From M269 sp964640795 (GTDB taxonomy: Bacteria; Pseudomonadota; Gammaproteobacteria; Enterobacterales; Alteromonadaceae): a DNA stretch of 64,000 nucleotides. A program made the translations under genes and the position numbers. Where the stretch lies: NCBI GenBank assembly GCA_964640795.1, contig CAZXIN010000003.1, positions 160,726-224,725 of the forward strand, read 5' to 3'. Positions 18,761-28,444 of this stretch are shown here, piece after piece (position 1 is the first letter of the stretch; the number at the start of each line of letters is the position of its first letter). The notes under the pieces are model-generated. The model searched no databases and was not told the DNA's origin. It worked only from the letters and a program-made list of their open reading frames with translations.

Positions 18761-19343
18761 TCACAACCAATACACGATTATTTATTTACACGGATTTCTA
18801 AGCTCACCACAATCTGTAAAAGCAATGCAGACGCAATCTTTTTTTGCGGAACAGTACCCTGAAGTCGAATTCGTTGTGCCATATATCAGTCATTATCCAG
18901 ACAAGGCTGTCGAGCAGTTAAAGGCCTTGGTGGAACAGTATAATCATACCCAACTGCGTTTTATTGGGAGTTCAATGGGGGGCTTTTTTTCTACATATTT
19001 GGTGAGTCAGTTTGATGGTAAAGCCGTGCTGATAAACCCAGCAGTCATGCCACATATCTTGTTAAAGGAATACCTTGGTGAACATGAAAACCCTTATACA
19101 AAAGATGTTTTCCTTTTGGAGGACAAACATATAGAAATTTTGAGGGAGTTATATGTCGACCCATTCACTGCGTCAGATCGATTTTGGGTATTATTGCAAA
19201 CAGGAGATGAGACGCTGGATTACCGCCAAGCTGAGCAGAGGTATCGGGAGGCTAAAGTGACCGTCGAGCAGGGAGGGGATCATAGTTTCATTGGATATGA
19301 AAAATACTTGAGCGATATTGCTAAATTCCTATTCACAGAATGA
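18753..19343 (+). CDS. yqiA: YqiA-family alpha/beta-hydrolase esterase
   Basis: The 196-residue protein has 'IIYLHGFLSSPQSVKA', the nucleophile elbow GSSMGG, 'AVLINPAVMPH' and the catalytic His in GGDHSF near the end, the YqiA pattern. E. coli YqiA acts as an esterase on short acyl substrates; the natural substrate is unknown. It overlaps cpdA by eight bases and stands 116 bp before parE, the conserved order. Confidence 0.93.
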   Translation: MIDHNQYTIIYLHGFLSSPQSVKAMQTQSFFAEQYPEVEFVVPYISHYPDKAVEQLKALVEQYNHTQLRFIGSSMGGFFSTYLVSQFDGKAVLINPAVMPHILLKEYLGEHENPYTKDVFLLEDKHIEILRELYVDPFTASDRFWVLLQTGDETLDYRQAEQRYREAKVTVEQGGDHSFIGYEKYLSDIAKFLFTE

Positions 19344-19459
19344 ATCATTGGCTCAACAGGTAGACGCTAGATTGACCTGTTGTTAGTATCTAACTTAAGC
19401 AGCCTCTATTATCGCAATAATAAAACAGTCACCAAGCCAACGAGATAGTAATCCTGAAT

Positions 19460-21352
19460 ATGTCAGAACAGTCTTATAACGCAGAATCGATTGAAGTTCT
19501 CAACGGGTTAGAACCTGTTAAACGTCGCCCCGGTATGTACACCGACACGACTCGTCCGAATCACCTTAGCCAAGAAGTTATCGACAACAGTGTCGACGAA
19601 GCGCTCGCTGGACATGCAACAAGTATTCGAGTGATCTTACATGAAGATCAGTCATTGGAAGTCACGGATGATGGCCGAGGAATGCCAGTAGACATTCACC
19701 CGGAAGAAGGCATTAGCGGTGTGGAACTTATCATGTCTAAACTGCATGCCGGTGGTAAGTTCACTAACAACAACTATCAATTCTCTGGTGGCTTACATGG
19801 TGTCGGTATTTCCGTTGTTAATGCCTTATCTAAGCGTGTTGAAGTTAACATTCGCCGAGATTCAAAGGTTTATCAAATAGCATTTGAAAACGGCGATAAA
19901 GTTGAAGAATTAGCTGTTGTTGATACTTGCGGTAGACGTAATACAGGGACGAGAGTGCACTTTTGGCCAGATGCGCAGTATTTTGACTCCGCTAAGTTCT
20001 CCGTCAGTAAGTTGTTGCATATCTTGCGTGCAAAAGCAGTGCTTTGCCCTGGGTTACGCATTCGATTTGATAATAAAATCGCGAAAGAGACTAGCGAGTG
20101 GCACTATGAAGATGGATTAAGAGATTACTTATACCAATCTGTTAGTGATCATGTCACTTTGCCAGAAGATGAGCCTTTTGTTGGACAGTTTTCGGCAAAT
20201 AATGAAGCGGCAGATTGGGCGGTTATTTGGATGCCAGAAGGTGGAGAAGCGGTCACAGAAAGTTATGTTAACCTTATACCAACACCACAAGGCGGAACAC
20301 ATGTTAATGGACTAAGGCAAGGCTTACTTGAATCGATGAGAGAGTTTTGCGAATTTAGAAACCTGCTGCCCAGAGGGGTTAAGCTGACGCCTGAAGATAT
20401 TTGGGATCGTTGTTCGTTTATTATCTCAACAAAGATGCAAGACCCACAGTTTGCTGGGCAAACGAAAGAAAGGTTGTCGTCCAGACAAGCGGCTGCGTTT
20501 GTTTCTGGTATCGTGAAAGACGCCTTTAGCTTGTGGTTGAATCAGCATACCAGTATCGCAGAAGACTTGGCCAACATGTGCATCAGTAATGCACAGCGTA
20601 GACTGAGACAAATCAAGAAGGTCGCCCGTAAGAAGGTGACATCAGGTCCGGCACTACCCGGTAAGTTAACCGACTGCTCCAGTCAGGATATTAATCATTC
20701 GGAACTGTTTTTAGTCGAAGGTGACTCTGCTGGTGGGTCAGCCAAGCAAGCGCGTGATCGTGAAATTCAGGCAATTATGCCTCTTCGAGGAAAGATCTTG
20801 AATAGTTGGGAGGTCGACTCTAGTGAAGTTTTGGCTTCTCAGGAGATACATGATATCTCTGTTGCACTAGGTATAGACCCTGATTCAGACGATTTGTCTG
20901 ATTTACGTTACGGTAAGGTTTGTATTTTAGCGGATGCAGACTCTGACGGATTGCACATTGCTACGTTATTATGTGCCTTGTTTCTGAAACACTTTAGAAC
21001 TTTAGTCGAGCGTGGTCACGTGTATGTTGCTATGCCGCCTCTATACCGAATTGACGTTGGTAAAGAGGTTTTCTATGCATTAGACGATGGTGAAAAGCAG
21101 GGTATTTTAGACAGAATTGAAGCCGAAAAAAAACGCGGGAAAGTCAATGTTCAGCGATTTAAAGGTTTGGGTGAAATGAACCCTCTGCAACTACGTGAAA
21201 CGACCATGGATACCAACACAAGGCGATTGGTGCAGCTGACCATTGACGACAGCGAGCACACACAAGAATTAATGGATATGTTGTTGGCGAAAAAGCGCTC
21301 AGGCGACCGCAAAGAATGGCTAGAACACAACGGAAATATGGCAACAGTTTAA
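19460..21352 (+). CDS. parE: DNA topoisomerase IV subunit B
   Basis: The 630 residues equal the usual ParE length. The GHKL ATPase domain shows 'NGLEPVKRRPGMYTDT', 'VIDNSVDEALAG', DDGRGMP and 'SGGLHGVGISVVNALS'. The TOPRIM domain shows 'LFLVEGDSAGGSAKQARDRE' and ADADSDGLHI. The C-terminus has 'QRFKGLGEMNPLQLRETTMD'. With ParC it decatenates daughter chromosomes. The text 'HLSQEVIDNSVDEALAG' and the short length without the GyrB insertion separate it from GyrB. Confidence 0.97.
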   Translation: MSEQSYNAESIEVLNGLEPVKRRPGMYTDTTRPNHLSQEVIDNSVDEALAGHATSIRVILHEDQSLEVTDDGRGMPVDIHPEEGISGVELIMSKLHAGGKFTNNNYQFSGGLHGVGISVVNALSKRVEVNIRRDSKVYQIAFENGDKVEELAVVDTCGRRNTGTRVHFWPDAQYFDSAKFSVSKLLHILRAKAVLCPGLRIRFDNKIAKETSEWHYEDGLRDYLYQSVSDHVTLPEDEPFVGQFSANNEAADWAVIWMPEGGEAVTESYVNLIPTPQGGTHVNGLRQGLLESMREFCEFRNLLPRGVKLTPEDIWDRCSFIISTKMQDPQFAGQTKERLSSRQAAAFVSGIVKDAFSLWLNQHTSIAEDLANMCISNAQRRLRQIKKVARKKVTSGPALPGKLTDCSSQDINHSELFLVEGDSAGGSAKQARDREIQAIMPLRGKILNSWEVDSSEVLASQEIHDISVALGIDPDSDDLSDLRYGKVCILADADSDGLHIATLLCALFLKHFRTLVERGHVYVAMPPLYRIDVGKEVFYALDDGEKQGILDRIEAEKKRGKVNVQRFKGLGEMNPLQLRETTMDTNTRRLVQLTIDDSEHTQELMDMLLAKKRSGDRKEWLEHNGNMATV

Positions 21353-21388
21353 GCCAACTCCCCCAGATTAGTAATGATTAGGATAGAC

Positions 21389-23128
21389 ATGTTTAAAATG
21401 AAAAAAGCTGCATTGCGTGCTGTACTATTAGCTTTTTGTGCAGCAGCGTCACCTCTGCAAGCGATAGCAGATGAAACTCCCATTATTCGTTATGCGGATA
21501 GGTTTGTACCGCAAATAGCTAAGAACGGTATGGTTGCTTCACAAGAAGCAATTGCAACAAAAGTAGGGGTAGATATCCTTAAGCAAGGTGGCAATGCCGT
21601 TGATGCAGCGGTCGCTGTAGGGTTCGCCTTAGCTGTCACATTCCCTCAAGCCGGTAATATCGGTGGTGGCGGCTTTATGATGGTGCATTTAGCCAAAGAG
21701 AATAAAACGGTAGCGATTGATTATCGTGAAATGGCTCCTGGTGCAGCTCATCGGGATTTATATCTGGATGAAAATGGTGATGTTGATCAACGCAGGGCTC
21801 GTTTTAGTCACCAGTCGGCGGGTGTTCCTGGATCGGTTGCAGGGTTGATTCATGCGCTTGAAAAGTATGGCACGATGCCACTTAAAAAAGTGATAGCGCC
21901 TGCTGTAAAGCTAGCCGAAGATGGCTTTGTGTTAGCTTACTCGTTAGAGAGTTCGTTGTTAGCAAGAAAAGAGCGTTTGGGTAGAAACCCTGCTGCTAAA
22001 AAAGCTTTATTTAAAGCGGATGGTAGCCACTACCGATACGGTGAAGTGTTAAAGCAGCCTGATTTGGCAAGAACACTTAAAGCAATTCAAAACAAAGGGT
22101 TTGATGGCTTCTACAAAGGGCCTGTTGCTGACCTCATTGTCAAAGAAATGAAAGCCAATGACGGTTTGATTACGCACAAAGATCTCGAAAACTATAAAGT
22201 TGTAGAGCGTGAAGCAATCAAAGGCAACTATAAAGGGTACGAAGTACTCACAATGCCACCACCATCATCAGGTGGTGTTCATATAGTACAAATGATGAAT
22301 ATGCTGGAAAATGATAATCTGAAAGAGCTTGGACACAATAGTGCTGCAAGCCTACACCTTTTGATTGAAGCAATGCGTCAAGCCTATGCTGATCGCAGTG
22401 AATATCTTGGTGATCCTGATTACTTCGATGTACCTATTAAAGAGCTTATTGATAAGAAGTATGCTCAGAAACTACGTGCACAAATCCCAGCTAAACAGGC
22501 TAGAAAGTCTGAGGATGTTAAGCCAGCACTGAATGTGACACCTGAAAGTCCTGACACCACACATTTCTCTGTTATGGATAACCAAGGTAATGCTGTTAGC
22601 AACACTTATACCTTAAACTTTAGTTATGGCAGCCATATCATGGTGTCTGGCGCTGGTTTCTTGTTGAATAATGAAATGGATGATTTTTCATCTAAAGTAG
22701 GTGTAGCTAATGCTTACGGCTTGTTGGGAGCAGAAGCAAACTCCATCGAAGCCGGGAAAAGACCGTTGTCATCAATGACACCAACACTGGTACTGAAAGA
22801 TGGAGAAGCCTTTATGGCTACTGGTAGCCCTGGCGGAAGCACCATCATTACTGTGGTATTACAGGTATTGATGAATGCTCTTGAACATGAAATGAATGTT
22901 GCTGCAGCGACTTACGCACCAAGAATTCATCATCAATGGTTTCCAGATCGCATCCTCATAGAGTCAGGTATTAGTGCTGATACTAAGGCTTTGCTTAAAG
23001 GATGGGGACATAACTTGGACGAGAGAAGGCGTACCATCGGTAGCACGCAGTCTATCCAGTTTAAAGATGGATTTTTCTACGGTGCTTCTGATAGTCGCAG
23101 ACATGGTGCACTGACTCTAGGTTACTGA
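21389..23128 (+). CDS. ggt: Periplasmic gamma-glutamyltranspeptidase
   Basis: I use ATG 21389 (579 residues) because AGGA sits five bases before it; ATGs at 21374 and 21398 are alternatives. A signal peptide is followed by the large subunit, with 'NGMVASQEAIATKVGVDIL', 'GGNAVDAAVAVGFAL' and 'GNIGGGGFM'. Self-cleavage should occur before Thr390 in DTTHFSVMD, giving the small subunit with nucleophilic Thr. 'RPLSSMTPTLVLKDGE' and 'GSPGGSTIITVVLQ' also fit. It transfers or hydrolyses the gamma-glutamyl group of glutathione. It lies 36 bp after parE. The exported M19 dipeptidase at 26,567 could cleave the Cys-Gly product. Confidence 0.94.
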   Translation: MFKMKKAALRAVLLAFCAAASPLQAIADETPIIRYADRFVPQIAKNGMVASQEAIATKVGVDILKQGGNAVDAAVAVGFALAVTFPQAGNIGGGGFMMVHLAKENKTVAIDYREMAPGAAHRDLYLDENGDVDQRRARFSHQSAGVPGSVAGLIHALEKYGTMPLKKVIAPAVKLAEDGFVLAYSLESSLLARKERLGRNPAAKKALFKADGSHYRYGEVLKQPDLARTLKAIQNKGFDGFYKGPVADLIVKEMKANDGLITHKDLENYKVVEREAIKGNYKGYEVLTMPPPSSGGVHIVQMMNMLENDNLKELGHNSAASLHLLIEAMRQAYADRSEYLGDPDYFDVPIKELIDKKYAQKLRAQIPAKQARKSEDVKPALNVTPESPDTTHFSVMDNQGNAVSNTYTLNFSYGSHIMVSGAGFLLNNEMDDFSSKVGVANAYGLLGAEANSIEAGKRPLSSMTPTLVLKDGEAFMATGSPGGSTIITVVLQVLMNALEHEMNVAAATYAPRIHHQWFPDRILIESGISADTKALLKGWGHNLDERRRTIGSTQSIQFKDGFFYGASDSRRHGALTLGY

Positions 23129-23240
23129 GCCGCAGGTGGAGTGCGTCATAATAGCGTACTCCATACTGTATTCGCAGGATGAGCTAAGAGGCTCGCCCCT
23201 CTCACTTTTAATGACCAATATATTTTTCTGGATTGATTAG

Positions 23241-24533
23241 ATGGCTAGTAAGCGCTTTGTAAAGTGGTTTTATCTGACGCTTTCGGCCTTTTTGGTTTTT
23301 CTCCTGATTATCGTGCTGGCATTGTGGATGATGTTGCAGGATAAACCACTTGTTTCAGCAACTAGCCATGAACAGCTTAAGCAAGCTGACTCTTTAGCCC
23401 CGCTGAGAACGCAGTTAATTTACGCCTATAGGTTACGTGAGAGTCATCAGCAATTAAAAATTGCGGATTATCAAGTGAACAGCGTATTTGGTACATTTCA
23501 ACGCGCTAACAAGCGCTTTAGAGGCCAGGCGCTGATAAGAAAAACTGATGCAGAGATTGCGTTGAGCTATCAGCTGCCTGAACGCTTTGGTCATTGGTTT
23601 TTAAATATTCAAGTATTGTTGAACGAAGGCACGGGTATCAATATTCAGCAATTTAGTATTGGTAGCCTCTCGTTGCCCGGGAATTATATGCTGAGGTTAG
23701 TAGCTTGGGTGTTTGATTCCTACACTGATGAGCGAATAGCGGCGGACAGTTTAAAGAGTGTGACAAAAATTGACTTTCATCGGAGTAATGTGGTCGTCAC
23801 GCTGAAACCATTTGGCAACTTGATTCGCCGTTTAAAGATATTAGGTGCTCAGAACGATAACTCAAACAAAGAGTTAGCAGCGCGTGTATCCTACTATCTA
23901 ACTTTTCTGAGTAGCAATAAGCTTCCAGCAATACAAGAGCGCCTGTCCAGCACTGCTTATCTAAGCCTGTTGTTTAAAGAAGTATCTAAACAATCTGTTG
24001 ATAAGTTACCCGAAAAGGAAAATGAAGCGGCCATCCTCGCTTTAGCTATTTTTGACGGCAGTCCTGCATTTGGAAAGTTTGTAGGTGATGTTCAACCTAA
24101 AGCTGGTCAAAAGGCTAAGCCTAACAATCCTATGACGCTAAGCCGCAGGCGAGACCTACACTTACACTTTATTTTTTCTGCTGCTTTAGAAATTTTATCT
24201 AATAATGGGCTTACGTTTGCGATTGGCGAGTTAAAAGAGTTAGTCGATAGCGGAGCTAACGGCAGTGGCTTTAGTTTTATCGACCTTACGGCTGATATGG
24301 CTGGAGCAAAGCTAACTAGAGTGTTATTGGACTCAAAATCAGCTAAGTCTATGCAAGAAAAGCTAGCAATGGTCACTGACGAAAGTGAATTTTTCCCCTC
24401 TCTATCAGGATTGACTGAGGGCCTGACTAAAAAGGAATTTGCAGCCCAATATGAACATGTAGAAAGTGAAGCCTATAAAACTTTGCTTAACGATATTCGC
24501 TCTAGAATAGACGCGCTTCCTATTTATCATTAA
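23241..24533 (+). CDS. Unrecognised membrane-anchored protein
   Basis: This 430-residue protein has one strong N-terminal membrane segment (about residues 9-32, WFYLTLSAFLVFLLIIVLAL), preceded by basic residues, so the rest is probably periplasmic. The body mixes beta-rich text (residues 60-200, e.g. 'VNSVFGTFQRANKRFRGQAL' and 'SIGSLSLPGNYMLRLVAWVF') with a helical C-terminal half. I recognise no catalytic motif or family. It stands alone between ggt and the convergent chemoreceptor gene and shares a terminator with it. It is coding: long, normal composition and no frame breaks. Confidence 0.7.
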   Translation: MASKRFVKWFYLTLSAFLVFLLIIVLALWMMLQDKPLVSATSHEQLKQADSLAPLRTQLIYAYRLRESHQQLKIADYQVNSVFGTFQRANKRFRGQALIRKTDAEIALSYQLPERFGHWFLNIQVLLNEGTGINIQQFSIGSLSLPGNYMLRLVAWVFDSYTDERIAADSLKSVTKIDFHRSNVVVTLKPFGNLIRRLKILGAQNDNSNKELAARVSYYLTFLSSNKLPAIQERLSSTAYLSLLFKEVSKQSVDKLPEKENEAAILALAIFDGSPAFGKFVGDVQPKAGQKAKPNNPMTLSRRRDLHLHFIFSAALEILSNNGLTFAIGELKELVDSGANGSGFSFIDLTADMAGAKLTRVLLDSKSAKSMQEKLAMVTDESEFFPSLSGLTEGLTKKEFAAQYEHVESEAYKTLLNDIRSRIDALPIYH

Positions 24534-24559
24534 GCGCCGATCTTCTATCGGCGCTTAAT
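24529..24559. terminator. Bidirectional terminator between convergent genes
   Basis: A perfect 13-bp inverted repeat, ATTAAGCGCCGAT / ATCGGCGCTTAAT, with a five-base loop (24542-24546). The left arm contains the stop codon of the gene on its left. The arms' own AT ends supply short T runs on both strands. Confidence 0.82.
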
Positions 24560-24565
24560 AACACG

Positions 24566-26326
24566 CTATTTTCCTGAACCAGAGCTCATGTAGTCAGACA
24601 GTTGATCAACATGTACTTTGGTCTCTACAATCAGTGAGCTAATTTCTTTAGCTGATTCCGTGGTGCTTTGTGCCAAATTACGTACTTCTTCGGCCACCAC
24701 AGCAAATCCTCGACCGGCTTCACCAGCGCGTGCCGATTCAATAGCTGCATTCAGGGCAAGTAAGTTAGTCTGATCAGAAATGCCGTTGATTGTTTGAATG
24801 ATGCTACTAATACGCTCCAAAACAGATGACATGGCACCATGTGTTTGAGAAATAACCTGATTTCGTTCAGATACATCAGAACCGTACATAAGTATTTTAT
24901 TAAGCTTACCATCAGCATCTGATACCGGGGCTAAGGTAACGGCAAGATGTGCGTTCTCTTCTCCGCTAGCTCTAGGGACACTAATCTCTGTTGTAACAAA
25001 CTCACTGTTCATGAGGCTGTCCCAGATAGTGCTCTCTACATAGTTCTTCAAGCTATCAAACTGTGATTTCATTTGATTAAAATCAGCAAACTTGGTCGTG
25101 CTTAAACTTTGTGGGTTAGCTAAAACCAGCTCACCTCTGCTTGACCATTCCATAACAATGTTAGTGCGACTAATGGCATCTAACCTAACGTCATTTTCAA
25201 TGGCTTCTCGCTTAGTCGCGTCTATGTTGGCTTGAATGGATATGAAGTGAGTCAATTCTCCACTGCTGCTGAAAACAGGGTTGATAGCTAGGGAAATCCA
25301 ATAGGGATTGCCACTGATATCATAGTTAAGGATTTCATCATAAAAGGGCTTTTTGTTCGCAAGGTTCTCTTTAATTCTTTTTCTCGTTTCAGGGTCAGTA
25401 TGTTCCCCTTGTAAGACTTGACCTGGTTTTTTCCCTATCACTTCTCGGGAAGCATAGCCTGTTAAACGCTCAAAACCTGGGTTGGTATATTCGATAAGGC
25501 CATTGGCGTCAGTAATGATAACGGAGTTGTCTGTTTCATTTGCAACCAAAGACAGTGTCGTGAATTCTTCTCGTTGGAGCTTCTCTTCAGTAATATCTTT
25601 GACAAAAGCCGTATAAAGTATTTTGTTTTCTAACCTGACTTTGGATAAAGATAGATTTGCCCATATATTGCGGCCGTCAAGTGTTTCAACTTGCACATCG
25701 CGTGATGTACCAACTATTTTATCGACACCCGATGTTCGGTTGCTATTGACTAAATTGTCGTGGTTGGACTGTATAACTTGAGGAACAAGCATTTTGACAT
25801 TTTTACCCATGACATCGTCACGGTTACAACCCCAAAGCTTTTCAGCTGCCTTATTAAAGAAAACAACATTGTTGTTTTCGTCGATAGTGACCACTGCGTC
25901 AATGCACTGCTCAAGTGTTTGGTCGATAATAAGTTTAGATTCTTTTTCTTTCGTGATGTCTTTGACAAACGCGGTGTACAGGTAATTGCCATCTTGCTTA
26001 ACTTTAGTCAGCGATAGGTTACACCAGATAATAGAGCCACTCTTAGTCTCCAATTGCACATCTCTAGACGTACCGATAATTTTGTTTTGCCCGGTTCGCC
26101 TATTTGAGTTTACATATTCGTCGTGGTTACTTTGGATCATTTTAGGCACGAGCATCTTAACATTTCTGCCGATGACTTCATGATGAGCATAACCCCAAAG
26201 CTTTTCTGCAGCTTTGTTGTAGAAAATCACATTGTTGTTGTGGTCTATAGTGACAACAGCATCCAGTGCTTGATCGAGTACGTTTTGAAGGTAGTTTGAG
26301 TTGTTCTTTGAAAAAAAGCCTAACAT
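24566..26326 (-). CDS. Soluble PAS-PAS-PAS methyl-accepting chemotaxis-type protein with FixL-like PAS pair
   Basis: The 586-residue protein has no membrane segment. PAS1 (about 12-128) and PAS2 (about 133-250) are tandem copies 121 residues apart with most residues shared. Each has His-Asp followed 20 residues after the His by Arg (His68/Arg88 and His189/Arg209), within IQSNHD...IIGTSRD. This is the spacing of the haem-ligating His200 and the Arg220 of Bradyrhizobium FixL, so haem-based gas sensing is likely by inference. PAS3 (about 258-372) resembles the LOV-like class but has KKPGQVLQG where the photoactive Cys would be. A fourth PAS-like stretch follows (380-490). The C-terminus is a short receptor signalling hairpin (500-575) with 'NLLALNAAIESARAGEAGRG' and FAVVAEEVRNLAQ. 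Confidence 0.88.
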   Translation of the reverse strand: MLGFFSKNNSNYLQNVLDQALDAVVTIDHNNNVIFYNKAAEKLWGYAHHEVIGRNVKMLVPKMIQSNHDEYVNSNRRTGQNKIIGTSRDVQLETKSGSIIWCNLSLTKVKQDGNYLYTAFVKDITKEKESKLIIDQTLEQCIDAVVTIDENNNVVFFNKAAEKLWGCNRDDVMGKNVKMLVPQVIQSNHDNLVNSNRTSGVDKIVGTSRDVQVETLDGRNIWANLSLSKVRLENKILYTAFVKDITEEKLQREEFTTLSLVANETDNSVIITDANGLIEYTNPGFERLTGYASREVIGKKPGQVLQGEHTDPETRKRIKENLANKKPFYDEILNYDISGNPYWISLAINPVFSSSGELTHFISIQANIDATKREAIENDVRLDAISRTNIVMEWSSRGELVLANPQSLSTTKFADFNQMKSQFDSLKNYVESTIWDSLMNSEFVTTEISVPRASGEENAHLAVTLAPVSDADGKLNKILMYGSDVSERNQVISQTHGAMSSVLERISSIIQTINGISDQTNLLALNAAIESARAGEAGRGFAVVAEEVRNLAQSTTESAKEISSLIVETKVHVDQLSDYMSSGSGK

Positions 26327-26566
26327 AAGTTCTTAAACCTTATTATTGCCGCTAATTCGTGACCTAATTACCTGTATCGACTACAGATTTGTTTTTTATA
26401 GTAATTTAAATCAAGAATTAACGTTTTTTGCTTGACCATGTAAAAACAAAAAAGCGATATTTGAGTCTAATCTTTCATTTAACGTCTGCCTATTAACCAT
26501 TAGGCTAATAAAAGGGCAGAAAGAGTCAAAATCTAGGCAATTATTTAATTTTATCTCGGAGAATCT

Positions 26567-28180
26567 ATGACATCTAAGTTATTGATGGTGAGTCTTGCTG
26601 CCGCACTATCATTCCATACTAGTGCAGACCCTATAAAAACCTCAAGCAAGGCAAGGGAGTTAGCCCAGAAAGCTATTATTGTTGATTCGCACATAGACGT
26701 GCCTTATCGCGTCAATAATCAATGGGAAGATGTCACCAAAGCAACACAAGGTGGAGATTTCGATTACCCTAGAGCTAAGGCGGGAGGTCTCAATGCACCT
26801 TTTATGTCCATTTACGTCCCAGCATCTCTAGACCGCTCTGTTGAATCAACCAAGCTTGCTCATCGCCTTGTTGATTCAGTTGAGGCAATAGTTGGTAGGG
26901 CACCAAATAAATTTGCTATTGCAACGAGTGTTGCAGATGTTGAAAAGCAATTTGCTCAAGGCCTTATTTCTTTGCCTATGGGAATGGAAAATGGCTCTCC
27001 GATTCAAGGCGACTTGAAGAACTTAGAGGATTTTTACCACAGGGGTATTCGATATATCACATTAGCGCACTCGCAAAGCAACCATATTTCAGATTCTTCA
27101 TACGACTTAAGGCGTCAATGGAAAGGCCTGAGTCCTTTTGGTAAAGAGCTGATCGCTGAAATGAACAAAATAGGCATGATGATTGATGTCTCTCATGTGT
27201 CCGATGCTGCTTTCTATCAAGTGATAGCATTGTCTAAAGCGCCTGTTATTGCTTCCCATTCATCATTAAGGAAATTTACCCCTGGATTTGAGCGCAATAT
27301 GGACGACGACATGATCAAAGCGCTGGGTGAAAACGGTGGTGTTGTGCAAATTAATTTCGGCTCTAGTTTTGTGAGTAATGGCGCGAACGCTTGGAGGAAT
27401 CGATTTAACGATGCTATTAAACCAGTTGAGGAAAAACATGGGGAAGACAGCGCTGAAGTAGCGGCGTTTGAAAAAAGCTATAAAGAAAAAAGCCCTTACC
27501 CTTATGCAACGCTTGATACTGTGTTAGACCATATCGACCATGTTGTGAAATTAATCGGAATAGATCATGTCGGTATTGGGTCTGATTATGACGGCGTAGG
27601 TGATTCGCTGCCAGAAAACCTAAAAGATGTGTCATCTTATCCGAATCTGGTGCAAGGTCTCCTAAATCGAGGGTATAGCGAAAAAGATATTATTAAAATC
27701 TTGGGTGGCAACTTTCTCCGCGTATGGCGCGAAGTAGAGGTCGCCGCCAATAAATCAAAATTAAGTCATCAATTAATGGAGCAAATCATGAGTCATGGTG
27801 TTATCACAAAAAGAAGTCAGCATTCGGTTGCGGACACGATTAGCAAGTTAGAGGAAATTGTCACAGAAAAAGGGTTCAAAGTGATTGCCAATGTCAATCA
27901 TAGCGGCGCAGCTCAAAGTGTTGGTTTAGAACTTAATGACACGGCATTACTGATTTTCGGTAACCCCAATGGTGGAACGCTATTGATGCAATCTCAACAA
28001 AGTGTTGGGTTAGATTTGCCATTAAAAGCACTGGCTTATAAAGATGAAAATGGACAAGTCTTCCTAAGTTACAATGCACCAACATACTTAGCGGAGCGCC
28101 ATGCAATCGGTGATAAAGATGAAGTGATTGCTAAAATGACACAAGCGCTAGACAACTTTACAACAGCGGCAACGAACTAA
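26567..28180 (+). CDS. Exported M19 (renal-type) membrane dipeptidase
   Basis: The 537-residue protein has a signal peptide (ends TSA-DP near residue 20) and a GGAG ribosome site. Metal ligands of family M19 are visible: DSHID (His42, Asp44), the bridging Glu in GMENG (Glu140), DVSHVSD and ASHSS. 'HIDHVVKLIGIDHVGIGSDY' and 'GGNFLRVWREVE' are also typical. M19 enzymes hydrolyse dipeptides, often including Cys-Gly and D-containing dipeptides. It has about 130 residues beyond the usual end (from roughly 400), with a fold I do not recognise ('LEEIVTEKGFKVIANVNHSG'), resembling a DUF302-like module. Confidence 0.88.
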   Translation: MTSKLLMVSLAAALSFHTSADPIKTSSKARELAQKAIIVDSHIDVPYRVNNQWEDVTKATQGGDFDYPRAKAGGLNAPFMSIYVPASLDRSVESTKLAHRLVDSVEAIVGRAPNKFAIATSVADVEKQFAQGLISLPMGMENGSPIQGDLKNLEDFYHRGIRYITLAHSQSNHISDSSYDLRRQWKGLSPFGKELIAEMNKIGMMIDVSHVSDAAFYQVIALSKAPVIASHSSLRKFTPGFERNMDDDMIKALGENGGVVQINFGSSFVSNGANAWRNRFNDAIKPVEEKHGEDSAEVAAFEKSYKEKSPYPYATLDTVLDHIDHVVKLIGIDHVGIGSDYDGVGDSLPENLKDVSSYPNLVQGLLNRGYSEKDIIKILGGNFLRVWREVEVAANKSKLSHQLMEQIMSHGVITKRSQHSVADTISKLEEIVTEKGFKVIANVNHSGAAQSVGLELNDTALLIFGNPNGGTLLMQSQQSVGLDLPLKALAYKDENGQVFLSYNAPTYLAERHAIGDKDEVIAKMTQALDNFTTAATN

Positions 28181-28444
28181 GTTTGCTATAAGTAACTCGA
28201 ACCACTCAATACGACTATTCGAAGTTTCATCAAGCTTCGGATAGTCGCCTTGAAATCTGCAATATTGATATAGCGCCTAAGACGATCAGTTCAATGAAGC
28301 AATGCAAGTAAATTCTGGCGATGACTTTATTGATAATCAAGAGTTTCAGAAAATTTAAGAAAGCTTCACTCGCCTGAAAGTGACTTTTTAATATACAAAA
28401 AGCGAACAGAACGTTATGTATTTTTAAAAGGTGAAGGAGAGCAA

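Noticed and set aside
28330..28444. Open stretch of about 37 codons in phase with the metallo-hydrolase gene
   Set aside because: It has no in-frame ATG, GTG or TTG. The signal peptide and GGAG site fix the start at 28445.
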